Origin: PNAI01 sp035574295
Lineage (GTDB): Bacteria; Pseudomonadota; Alphaproteobacteria; Rhizobiales; Xanthobacteraceae
Reading direction: 5' to 3'
Assembly (NCBI GenBank): GCA_035574295.1
Contig: DATLYX010000078.1
Coordinates: 1-64,000 of the forward strand
DNA length: 64,000 nt
How positions within the stretch are numbered: the stretch's first letter is position 1; the number at the start of each line of letters is the position of its first letter. A program made the translations under genes and the position numbers. Of this stretch, positions 1 to 7,419 are shown in pieces. A model generated the notes under the pieces. That model was not told where the DNA came from. It was given only the letters and a program-made list of their open reading frames with translations, and searched no databases.

Positions 1-473
1 CCTTGGGCTACGGGTACTTCTCCGACGGCGTGTTCGGCGGCATCGGAACCGCGATCGAGCTGACCACCGGCTGGGCGGTCAACCTGTCGTACGACCACCG
101 CTGGAGCCCGACGCTGAAGACCAGCATCTACGGGTCGTACATCGCGGTCAGCTACAACGGCGTTGCCAATGCGACGCTGTGCGCGTCCGGCGGCACCACC
201 GGCGTGAACACGTCGGGCCTGTTCGTCGCGACCGGCGTCTGCGACAACGACTGGCAGCTTTGGTACATCGGTTCCCGGACGCAGTGGGACGTGGCCAAGG
301 GCTTCTACGTCGGTGTGGACGTCCTGTACCAGAAATTGCAGACGGCAAGCAGCGGCGGCACGACGGGCGCTACCTTCAGCCCGGGTGGTACGCGGCCGTC
401 CGGTTCGTACGCGATCAAGGATCAGGACAACTGGGCGTTCACGTTCCGCGCCCACCGCGACATCATTCCGTGA
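1..473 (+). CDS. porin, C-terminal part (cut by window start)
   Basis: Open from the first base with no believable start, so this is the 3' end of a gene that begins before the window. About 156 residues remain, with alternating aromatic/polar beta-strand patterns (for example GWAVNLSYDHRWSP and FTFRAHRDIIP). The ending ...FRAHRDIIP resembles the C-termini of rhizobial Porin_2 outer-membrane porins, which form passive diffusion channels for small solutes. Two cysteines (in LCASGG and GVCDNDW) may form a loop disulfide as in such porins. A strong intrinsic terminator follows. Family call rests on recalled similarity; which porin paralogue it is cannot be told. Confidence 0.82.
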   Translation, partial: LGYGYFSDGVFGGIGTAIELTTGWAVNLSYDHRWSPTLKTSIYGSYIAVSYNGVANATLCASGGTTGVNTSGLFVATGVCDNDWQLWYIGSRTQWDVAKGFYVGVDVLYQKLQTASSGGTTGATFSPGGTRPSGSYAIKDQDNWAFTFRAHRDIIP

Positions 474-503
474 TGCTCGGTTGAGCATCCCGGCCTGAAC
501 GAG

Positions 504-540
504 ACCCCCGGTGGTCACTCCCGCCGGGGGTTTTCCTTTC
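504..540 (+). terminator. intrinsic terminator of the porin gene
   Basis: ACCCCCGG (504-511) pairs with CCGGGGGT (524-531), giving an 8-bp GC-rich stem with a 12-nt loop, followed at once by TTTTCCTTT. It lies about 30 bp after the porin stop codon. Confidence 0.85.
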
Positions 541-555
541 CGGCCCCCTCGCCCT

Positions 556-645
556 GTAGCCCGGGTTGAGCGGAGTGAAACCCGGGGTCACTCGCCGCGG
601 CGGCGGTTGCGGTTCCCGCATTTGGCTGCGCTCAATGCGGGCTAC
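556..645. repeat. REP-like palindromic element (cruciform with two inner hairpins)
   Basis: Outer arms GTAGCCCG (556-563) and CGGGCTAC (638-645) enclose two perfect hairpins: CCCGGGTT (560-567) with AACCCGGG (579-586), and CCCGCATT (615-622) with AATGCGGG (634-641). This three-way architecture with GTAGCCCG ends is characteristic of short dispersed repeats found between genes in many proteobacteria. It sits between the porin terminator and the first glycosyltransferase gene, and the frame open across it upstream of 689 is not coding. Confidence 0.75.
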
Positions 646-688
646 GGACTACGAGCTTCCGACGACATCGTGTTACTTTTCGCGGGGC

Positions 689-2506
689 ATGGACGCGACG
701 ATTCCGGCATTGCTCGAAGAGGGGCTGGCGCTGCACCGGCAGGGCGCAACGCTGGAAGCGGAGCGCCGTTATCGGGAAGTGCTGCGCCGCGATCCGGACC
801 ATGCCGACGCCCAATATTACCTGGCCGCCTTGGCGTGCCAGCAGGGCCGCTACACGCAGGCGATCGAAGGGGCCAACCGCGCCCTGGCCTGCGGCGGCGA
901 CGCGGCACGGGCGCATTGCCTGATCGGCACCGCACTCGCGTGTCTCGGCCGTAACGAAGAGGCGCTCGCCGCCTACGATCGGGCGATCGCCGGCAACCCG
1001 CGCTTCGCGCGCGCCCATGGGGAACGCGGCGACCTGCTGGCGGCGCTCGGCCGGCACGAGGAGGCCGTGGTGTGCTACGAGGCGGCGCTCGCACTCGAGC
1101 CAAGCTCGGTGGAGGACTGGAACCGACGGGCGGCCGCGTGCGTCCGACTTCGTCGTTTCGACGATGCGCTTGCCAGCTTCGAGCGTGTCGTCGCCTTTCG
1201 TCCCGACGATGCGGATGCGCACAACAACCGCGCCCAGGCGCTCATCCATCTCGGCCGCGAAGCGGAGGCGCTGCAGAGCCTCGAGCAAGCGCTCGCCATT
1301 AGCCCGGATCATGCGGCGGCATCGGCAACCCATGCCAATCTGCTCAACACCCTCGGCCGCCACCAGGAGGCACGCGTATCCGCGGAGAGATTGTTGGCGC
1401 GCATCCCGGATCATCGCGGCGGGCTCATCGCCTACAGCGACGCGCTGGCCGCACTCGATTGCACCGAGGAGGCCATCGCCGGACTCGACCGCCTGCTCGC
1501 GCTGCGGCCCGACGACAGCGTGAACAGATATTGCAAGAGCCTGTTGTTGCTCAATCTCGGGCGCTTGCGGGAAGGCTGGCCGCTGTACGAAGAGCGCTGG
1601 AAGATCGGGTTCGGCCACGAGCGGCGCAACTATCCGCAGCCGGCCTTCGACGGCGCCTTCTGCCGCGGCATTGTGCTTGCGTGGGGAGAGCACGGGTTGG
1701 GCGATCAGATCCTGTACGCAAGCATGCTGGAGGATTTGCGCCAACGGGCTGAGGGCGTGGTGGTCGAGGTCGAGCCAAGGCTCGTGCCGCTCATGTCCCG
1801 ATCGTTCCCGGCCATGCAGGTGATCGGCCGCGGTTTCGGCGCGGATCCGCCGCTCTATCCCGGCCGGGTGGATCAGCAGGTGGCCATGGGCAGCCTGGGC
1901 GCGATTTTCCGCCACAGTCTTGCCGACTTTCCACGGCGACAACGCGGATATCTGGTCGCCGACGCGGCGCGGGTGCAATCGCTGCGCGCGCGGCTGGCCG
2001 CAGACGGGCGTGGCCTCGTCGGCGTGTCGTGGCGCAGCGTCAACCCGCAGACCGGCATGTCCAAGAGCGCCGCGCTGGTTGACTTTGCCCCGCTCATGCG
2101 GCTGTCGGGCTGCCGCTTCATCGATTTGCAATACGGAGACACGAGGCAGGATCGGGCGGACTGCCAAAAGGCGCTCGGGGTGCAGGTGGAACGTCTTCCG
2201 GACGTCGACGCCACCAACGATATCGACGGGCTCGCGGCGCTCATTGCGGCATGCGATGTTGTAGTGACGGTGAGCAACACGACTGCGCACCTCGCCGGCG
2301 CGCTCGGCGTGCCGACATGGGTCATGGTTCCCTCGGGCTATGCGCGGATTTGGTATTGGTTCAAGGGCGAGGAGCGGAGCCTGTGGTACCCGCAGGTCAG
2401 AGTGCTGCGCAAAGCGGTCGGGCAGTCGTGGGAGGAGCTGATTGCGATCGTGGCGGCCGAGGTGGCGCGGCGGCGGCCGGAGCGGGTCGCGCGCGCCGCA
2501 AAATAA
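689..2506 (+). CDS. TPR-repeat glycosyltransferase (GT9/heptosyltransferase-like C-terminus), paralogue 1
   Basis: 605 residues from ATG 689. About ten tetratricopeptide-type repeats fill residues 1-330 (recurring pattern A..HYNRAQAL...G...EAL..), followed by a GT-B-like domain. The C-terminal region carries VTVSNTTAHLAGALGVPTW, the sugar-nucleotide-site motif seen in ADP-heptose/LPS heptosyltransferase-like proteins. A longer frame opens at 566, but that part is the palindromic repeat, so 689 is chosen. It is cytoplasmic, with no signal peptide. It heads four glycosyltransferase genes on one strand, and the next gene starts 13 bp after its stop. Donor and acceptor are unknown; the TPR array suggests a protein acceptor. 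Confidence 0.8.
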   Translation: MDATIPALLEEGLALHRQGATLEAERRYREVLRRDPDHADAQYYLAALACQQGRYTQAIEGANRALACGGDAARAHCLIGTALACLGRNEEALAAYDRAIAGNPRFARAHGERGDLLAALGRHEEAVVCYEAALALEPSSVEDWNRRAAACVRLRRFDDALASFERVVAFRPDDADAHNNRAQALIHLGREAEALQSLEQALAISPDHAAASATHANLLNTLGRHQEARVSAERLLARIPDHRGGLIAYSDALAALDCTEEAIAGLDRLLALRPDDSVNRYCKSLLLLNLGRLREGWPLYEERWKIGFGHERRNYPQPAFDGAFCRGIVLAWGEHGLGDQILYASMLEDLRQRAEGVVVEVEPRLVPLMSRSFPAMQVIGRGFGADPPLYPGRVDQQVAMGSLGAIFRHSLADFPRRQRGYLVADAARVQSLRARLAADGRGLVGVSWRSVNPQTGMSKSAALVDFAPLMRLSGCRFIDLQYGDTRQDRADCQKALGVQVERLPDVDATNDIDGLAALIAACDVVVTVSNTTAHLAGALGVPTWVMVPSGYARIWYWFKGEERSLWYPQVRVLRKAVGQSWEELIAIVAAEVARRRPERVARAAK

Positions 2507-2519
2507 AGGACAGGAAACG

Positions 2520-4529
2520 GTGCGCATCGGGATGAACGCGACGGACCAGCAAACCCTGCAAAGGGCCATGGCGGCGCTGCAGGCCGGCGCGCTTGCCGAT
2601 GCCGAGCGCGGCTTCGCCACCTTCCTGCAGCGCTATCCAAAGGACGCCGCGGTGCTCAACCTTTACGGCACGCTGCTGGCGCAGATGGGCCGATGGGTGG
2701 AAGCGGAACGTACATTCCGGCGCGCGATCAAGGCAGGAGCCGCGTCCGACGCAACTTTCTACAACTATGGGCTGGTGCTGAAGGAGCTCAATCGCCTTGA
2801 GGACGCCGCTGCAGCCTTCAGCCGCGCCATATCGCTCAATCCTTCGGTTCCGGAAACTTGGAACAATCGGGGTGTAGTGCTCAACGCGCTCGATCGCCAG
2901 CGCGAGGCGGTGAGCGACTTTCTGCAGGCGGCGCGGCTCAACCCCCGCTATGCGGAGGCACACTACAACGCGGGGCGCGCATTCGCCGATCTCAACGAGT
3001 TCGACGCCGCTCTGGTCGCCTACAATGCGGCTTTGCAGGCAAGGCCGGACTTCGCTGATGCGCTCGTCAATCGCGGTCTCCTGCTGCTCGATCGGGAGCG
3101 TTATGCAGAGGCGGCAGAAAGCCTCGATCAGGCGGTCCGGCTGCAACCCGCTCTGGCACAGGCATATTCGGCTCTGGGCAAGGCGCTATTTCATCTCGAG
3201 CGATTTGACGAAGCCAAGCAAAGCCTCGACCGCGCGCTGGCGCTGCGTCCGGATCAACGGGAGGATTTGGTCTATCGCGCCGGCGCGCTGTTCGAGTTGC
3301 AGCAATTCGAGGAGGCGCTCGCCGGCTACGACCAGCTTCTGGCCACACGTGCCGACGATGTGGTCATGATGACAAATCGCGGCACCTGTCTGCAGAAGCT
3401 CGGGCGTTTCGATGAGTCGCTCGATGCCTATGCGCAGGCGCTGACTTTGCAACCGGACCATGCGGAGGCCCACTATGGCCGGGGGGCGACGCTGTTCGCG
3501 GTGGAGCAGCTCGAGGCGGCGCTGGAGAGCGCCGAACGGGCGCTGGCGCTGGAGCCGAACATGGACAAGGCGCTGGTTTTGAAAAGCCAGCTCCTCTTGG
3601 CGCAAGGCCGACTTGTCGAAGGCTGGGCGCTCCACGAAAGCCGTTTCCGGCTGAAGAAGGGTTACAGCCACAGGCTGAATTATCCGGTTCCGCGCTGGAG
3701 CGGTGAGTCCTTTGACGGCGTGCTTCTGGTGTGGGGCGAACAGGGCCTCGGCGACCAAGTCATGCATGCGGGTGCGATCGAGGAGGCGAGAGCGCGCGTG
3801 GGCAAGCTCGTGTTCGAGGTGGAGCCGCGGCTCGTGCCGCTGTTCGCGCGATCATTTCCCCAAGTGGAAGTCGTGGCGGCAAAGACGGTGCCCGAACTCT
3901 ATGACGGCCGCATCGACATGCACGCTCCGGTGGCGGATTTGAGCTGCTTTTTCCGGCGCGGCTTCGATGCCTTCCCGGTCCGCGAGCGCGGCTATCTCGT
4001 ATCCGATTCCGCGCGCGCGGAGGAGCTGTATCGCCAGCTCCACCGCGGCCGCCGTGTGATCGGCGTGTCCTGGATCAGCCGCAACCAGTGGACCGGGGAA
4101 TCGAAGAGCGCCCGACTCGCCGATTTTCAGCCGCTGCTGCGACTGGACGAATTTCATTTTGTCGATCTGCAGTACGGCGACACGGCCGCGGAACGGGAGC
4201 AGGTGGCACGCGAGCTTGGCTTTACGGTGGAGCGACTGCCGGACATCGACAATACCAACGATATCGACGGCCTGGCTGCGCTGATCAGCGCCTGCGACGC
4301 CGTGGTCACCGTGAGCAATACCACCGCGCATCTTGCCGGCGCGCTCGGGGTGCCGACCTGGGTGATGGTGCCGCACGGCCATGTGGGCTATTGGTACTGG
4401 TTCCGCGGCAAGGATTTCAGCCCGTGGTATCCGCGCGTGCGGGTGCTGCGCTGCGCGGTCGGACAACCGTGGTCGGAGCTGGCAGGGGTCATCGCCAGGG
4501 AGCTTGGGGAATTCGCAAGGAGCGCATGA
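2520..4529 (+). CDS. TPR-repeat glycosyltransferase (GT9/heptosyltransferase-like C-terminus), paralogue 2
   Basis: 669 residues. Residues 1-370 are TPR repeats, then a GT-B-like catalytic part with VTVSNTTAHLAGALGVPTW, closely matching the upstream gene over the whole C-terminal half (shared GVSWRS/GVSWIS, LQYGDT, NTNDIDGLAALI). Start chosen at GTG 2520 because AAAGGA lies 9 bp upstream; ATG 2532 is the alternative. Its N-terminal TPR part is much more like that of the GT41 gene at 5303 than that of its own catalytic paralogue. The stop codon overlaps the next start (ATGA at 4526). Likely co-transcribed with its neighbours; substrate unknown. Confidence 0.8.
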   Translation: MRIGMNATDQQTLQRAMAALQAGALADAERGFATFLQRYPKDAAVLNLYGTLLAQMGRWVEAERTFRRAIKAGAASDATFYNYGLVLKELNRLEDAAAAFSRAISLNPSVPETWNNRGVVLNALDRQREAVSDFLQAARLNPRYAEAHYNAGRAFADLNEFDAALVAYNAALQARPDFADALVNRGLLLLDRERYAEAAESLDQAVRLQPALAQAYSALGKALFHLERFDEAKQSLDRALALRPDQREDLVYRAGALFELQQFEEALAGYDQLLATRADDVVMMTNRGTCLQKLGRFDESLDAYAQALTLQPDHAEAHYGRGATLFAVEQLEAALESAERALALEPNMDKALVLKSQLLLAQGRLVEGWALHESRFRLKKGYSHRLNYPVPRWSGESFDGVLLVWGEQGLGDQVMHAGAIEEARARVGKLVFEVEPRLVPLFARSFPQVEVVAAKTVPELYDGRIDMHAPVADLSCFFRRGFDAFPVRERGYLVSDSARAEELYRQLHRGRRVIGVSWISRNQWTGESKSARLADFQPLLRLDEFHFVDLQYGDTAAEREQVARELGFTVERLPDIDNTNDIDGLAALISACDAVVTVSNTTAHLAGALGVPTWVMVPHGHVGYWYWFRGKDFSPWYPRVRVLRCAVGQPWSELAGVIARELGEFARSA

Positions 4530-5254
4530 AGGCAATGGATCCGTTTCGCATTTTCATCGGTTGGGACCGGCGCGAGCCGGAGGCCTATGACGTGGCCGCA
4601 TTCTCGCTCAAGCGGCGGGCCTCGGTTCCGGTGTCGGTCACGCCGATCAAACTCGACGAACTGCGCGCCAAGGGGCTTTATTGGCGCGACCAGGATCCGC
4701 TTGCCTCGACCGAATTCACCTATTCGCGGTTCTTGACCCCGGCGCTGGCCGGCTTCTCCGGCTGGGCCTTGTTCTGCGACTGCGATTTCCTCTGGCTCGG
4801 CGATGTCGCCGGACTTCTGCCCTACACCAAGCAGCCGAAGGCGGTGTTCTGCGTGCAGCACGACTATCGGCCCACGGAAAAGACCAAGATGGACGGCGCG
4901 GTGCAGACCGTCTATCCGCGCAAGAACTGGTCGTCCTTGATGCTGTTCAACTGCGCGCATCCGGCGGTGCGGCGATTGACGCCGGAGGTGGTCAACCGCG
5001 AGAGCGGCGCCTACCTGCACCGCTTCCAGTGGGTCGCCGACGAGGACATCGGCGCGCTGCCGGTGGAGTGGAACTGGCTCGAAGGATGGAACGAAAAACC
5101 GGCGCAGGGCACGCCCAAGGCGGTACATTTTACGCGCGGCGGGCCGTGGTTCCCGAATTGGCAGAACGTCGACTACGGCGACCTATGGCGCGGCGAACGC
5201 GAGGCCATGCACGCGGGCCAGCCGGAACGAAAACTCGGCGCTGAACGCGCGTGA
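4526..5254 (+). CDS. putative GT-A-type glycosyltransferase with DxD motif
   Basis: 242 residues without signal peptide or membrane segments. FCDCDFLWLGD near residues 81-91 looks like the DxD metal/nucleotide-sugar motif of GT-A glycosyltransferases. IFIGWDRREPEAYDVA at the N-terminus and HFTRGGPWFPNW near the C-terminus fit a GT8-like fold in which a late His-containing strand closes the active site. The start ATG 4526 overlaps the previous stop and AAGGAG lies only 3 bp before it; ATG 4535, with 12 bp spacing, is equally possible. Its place between two TPR-glycosyltransferase genes implies work on the same glycan. Donor and acceptor are not predictable. Confidence 0.72.
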   Translation: MKAMDPFRIFIGWDRREPEAYDVAAFSLKRRASVPVSVTPIKLDELRAKGLYWRDQDPLASTEFTYSRFLTPALAGFSGWALFCDCDFLWLGDVAGLLPYTKQPKAVFCVQHDYRPTEKTKMDGAVQTVYPRKNWSSLMLFNCAHPAVRRLTPEVVNRESGAYLHRFQWVADEDIGALPVEWNWLEGWNEKPAQGTPKAVHFTRGGPWFPNWQNVDYGDLWRGEREAMHAGQPERKLGAERA

Positions 5255-5302
5255 TAGCCAAGCGGCCGCGGCCCGTGTCGTGCATGAAGCGACGGTGATG
5301 CC

Positions 5303-7399
5303 TTGAGCCGCAGCGAGCAAAACCTGCTTGAGCGCGCCGTGGCGGCGATGCGCTCGGGGGCATTGGTTGATGCGGAGCGGCATGTTGCGGCGTTCCTGAA
5401 AGAGAATCCGCGACATTTCGGGGCGCTCAACCTGCAAGGTATGTTATTGATGCAGCTTGGACGCCTCCTTGAGGCGGAGAGGGCCATTCGCAAGGCGATC
5501 AAGATACATTCCGGGTCGGATGCGACATTCTATAATTATGCATTGGTGCTGAAGTCTCTCGGACGATCGCAGGAGGCATATGACGCCTTGAGTAAGGCGC
5601 TTGCCATCAACCCGACGGTGGCGGAAACCTGGAACAATCGCGGGACGGCACTCAACGACTTGAGGCGGTATCACGAAGCGGTCGCCGATTTTCAACAAGC
5701 GATTGCGCTCAACCCGAGGTTCGCGGAGGCGCATTACAACCTGGGCCGATCGCTGGCGGAGATCAGACAATTCGAACAATCGCTGGCCGCCTACGATACC
5801 GCCATCGCGCTGCAGCCCAATTTTGTCAATGCCATTGTCAATCGCGGCAAGACGCTGTTTCAGCTCAGGCGATACGAAGAGGCGCTTGCCTGCTATCAGC
5901 AGGCGCGGCGGCTGCAGCCCGATGACGCCGAGATTCTTTTCGACATAGGCGCCGCGCATTTTCAACTGAGGCAATATTCGGAAGCCTTTTCGGCCTACGA
6001 TCGCGCATTTGCTGTCAACCCGGATGTCAAATTCGCGGCCGGGAGGCGGCTTCAGACCAAGATGTTTGTTTGCTACTGGAGCAACCTCGCCGGCGACATT
6101 GAGGATCTCCTCGCGCGCATACGCGCCGGCCGGCCTGCGGCTATGCCGTTCGATCTTCTGTCGGTCGCGTGCTCCGCCGAGGACCAGCTTCGGTGCGCAC
6201 GGGTGTATGCCAGCGACGAAATTGTGCCTGCCGGATCTGGGCTCAGCGGCGGTCAGCGATGTTCCCGCGATCGCCTGCGGGTGGCCTATGTATCCGCCGA
6301 CTTTCATAATCACGCTACCGCTGCGCTGATTGCCGAATTGATCGAGATGCACGATCGTTCGCGTGTTGAGGTTCTGGGCATATCGCTAGGCCCGGACGAC
6401 GGGAGCAGCATGCGGCGACGGATTGTGCAAGCTTTCGATAAGTTTGTGGATGCGAGAAACTTGAGCGACGGCGATGCAGCACGAACGATGCTCCGGCTCG
6501 ATGTCGATATTGCCGTGGATCTGAAGGGGTACACGCAGGATTCGCGCCCGGGTATTTTCGCCCTCCGACCGGCGCCGATCCAGGTGAATTATCTGGGATA
6601 TCCCGGAACCATGGGGGTGAATTTTATCGACTATATTCTGGCTGATCCCATTATTCTGCCTTTCGATCAGCAGCCCTATTATGCCGAACGAATTGTGCAC
6701 CTGCCGGACACCTATCAGGTGAACGACCGCAAGCGATCGATTGCGGCGCGGACACCGACGCGAGAAGAGCTCGGATTGCCAGAACGCGGCTTTGTCTTCG
6801 CCTGCTTCAACAACAGCTACAAGATTACGCCTGAGTTTTTTTCGGCATGGATGAGACTGCTGGCTGCAGTCGACGATGCGGTGTTGTGGCTGTTGCGGGA
6901 CAATGCGACAGCAGAAGCCAATTTGCGTTCGGAGGCGCAACGGCATGGCATCGATCCGGCAAGGCTTGTATTCGCAGATCGAAGGCCGATCGAGGAGCAC
7001 CTAGCCCGCCACCGGGCGGCCGATCTCTTTCTCGATACTTTGCCGTACAACGCCCACACCACGGCCAGCGATGCGCTGTGGGTCGGGCTTCCGGTGCTCA
7101 CCTGTATGGGCGAGACCTTTGCGGGGCGGGTGGCGGCGAGCCTGTTGAACGCTGTCGGTCTTCCGGAGCTGGTCACCGCCAACCTGGAAGATTACGAGGC
7201 GCTTGCGCAGAAGTTGGCGCGGGAGCCGGAGCGTCTAGCAGAGATCAAAGCCAGGCTCGCGCGCAACCGCGATACCTGTGCGCTGTTCGACACGTCGCGG
7301 TTTGCCCGGCACATCGAGGCGGCCTACTTCCGCATGTGGGAAATTTTCCAGCGTGGTGAGCCGCCGCGCGCTTTCGCCGTGCAGCGGATCGAGACATAA
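5303..7399 (+). CDS. TPR + SPINDLY/OGT-type (GT41) glycosyltransferase
   Basis: 698 residues: six to seven TPRs (about 1-240), a linker, then a bacterial GT41 domain (about 310-690) with VSADFHNHATAALIAELIE, YLGYPGTMG and HTTASDALWVGLPVLT, typical of O-GlcNAc-transferase/SPINDLY relatives that glycosylate Ser/Thr of proteins. TTG 5303 is the only start that retains the whole first helix; an in-frame stop lies just upstream at 5285. ATG 5348 would cut into the TPR module aligned with the gene at 2520. Its codons are visibly richer in A and T than its neighbours', which may mean a separate origin. Target protein unknown. Confidence 0.85.
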   Translation: MSRSEQNLLERAVAAMRSGALVDAERHVAAFLKENPRHFGALNLQGMLLMQLGRLLEAERAIRKAIKIHSGSDATFYNYALVLKSLGRSQEAYDALSKALAINPTVAETWNNRGTALNDLRRYHEAVADFQQAIALNPRFAEAHYNLGRSLAEIRQFEQSLAAYDTAIALQPNFVNAIVNRGKTLFQLRRYEEALACYQQARRLQPDDAEILFDIGAAHFQLRQYSEAFSAYDRAFAVNPDVKFAAGRRLQTKMFVCYWSNLAGDIEDLLARIRAGRPAAMPFDLLSVACSAEDQLRCARVYASDEIVPAGSGLSGGQRCSRDRLRVAYVSADFHNHATAALIAELIEMHDRSRVEVLGISLGPDDGSSMRRRIVQAFDKFVDARNLSDGDAARTMLRLDVDIAVDLKGYTQDSRPGIFALRPAPIQVNYLGYPGTMGVNFIDYILADPIILPFDQQPYYAERIVHLPDTYQVNDRKRSIAARTPTREELGLPERGFVFACFNNSYKITPEFFSAWMRLLAAVDDAVLWLLRDNATAEANLRSEAQRHGIDPARLVFADRRPIEEHLARHRAADLFLDTLPYNAHTTASDALWVGLPVLTCMGETFAGRVAASLLNAVGLPELVTANLEDYEALAQKLAREPERLAEIKARLARNRDTCALFDTSRFARHIEAAYFRMWEIFQRGEPPRAFAVQRIET

Positions 7400-7419
7400 G
7401 GCGATCGAAACATAAAGCG

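Noticed and set aside
632..2620. 662-residue open frame opposite the first TPR gene
   Set aside because: Repeats in it mirror the TPR repeats of the real gene; no start signals.
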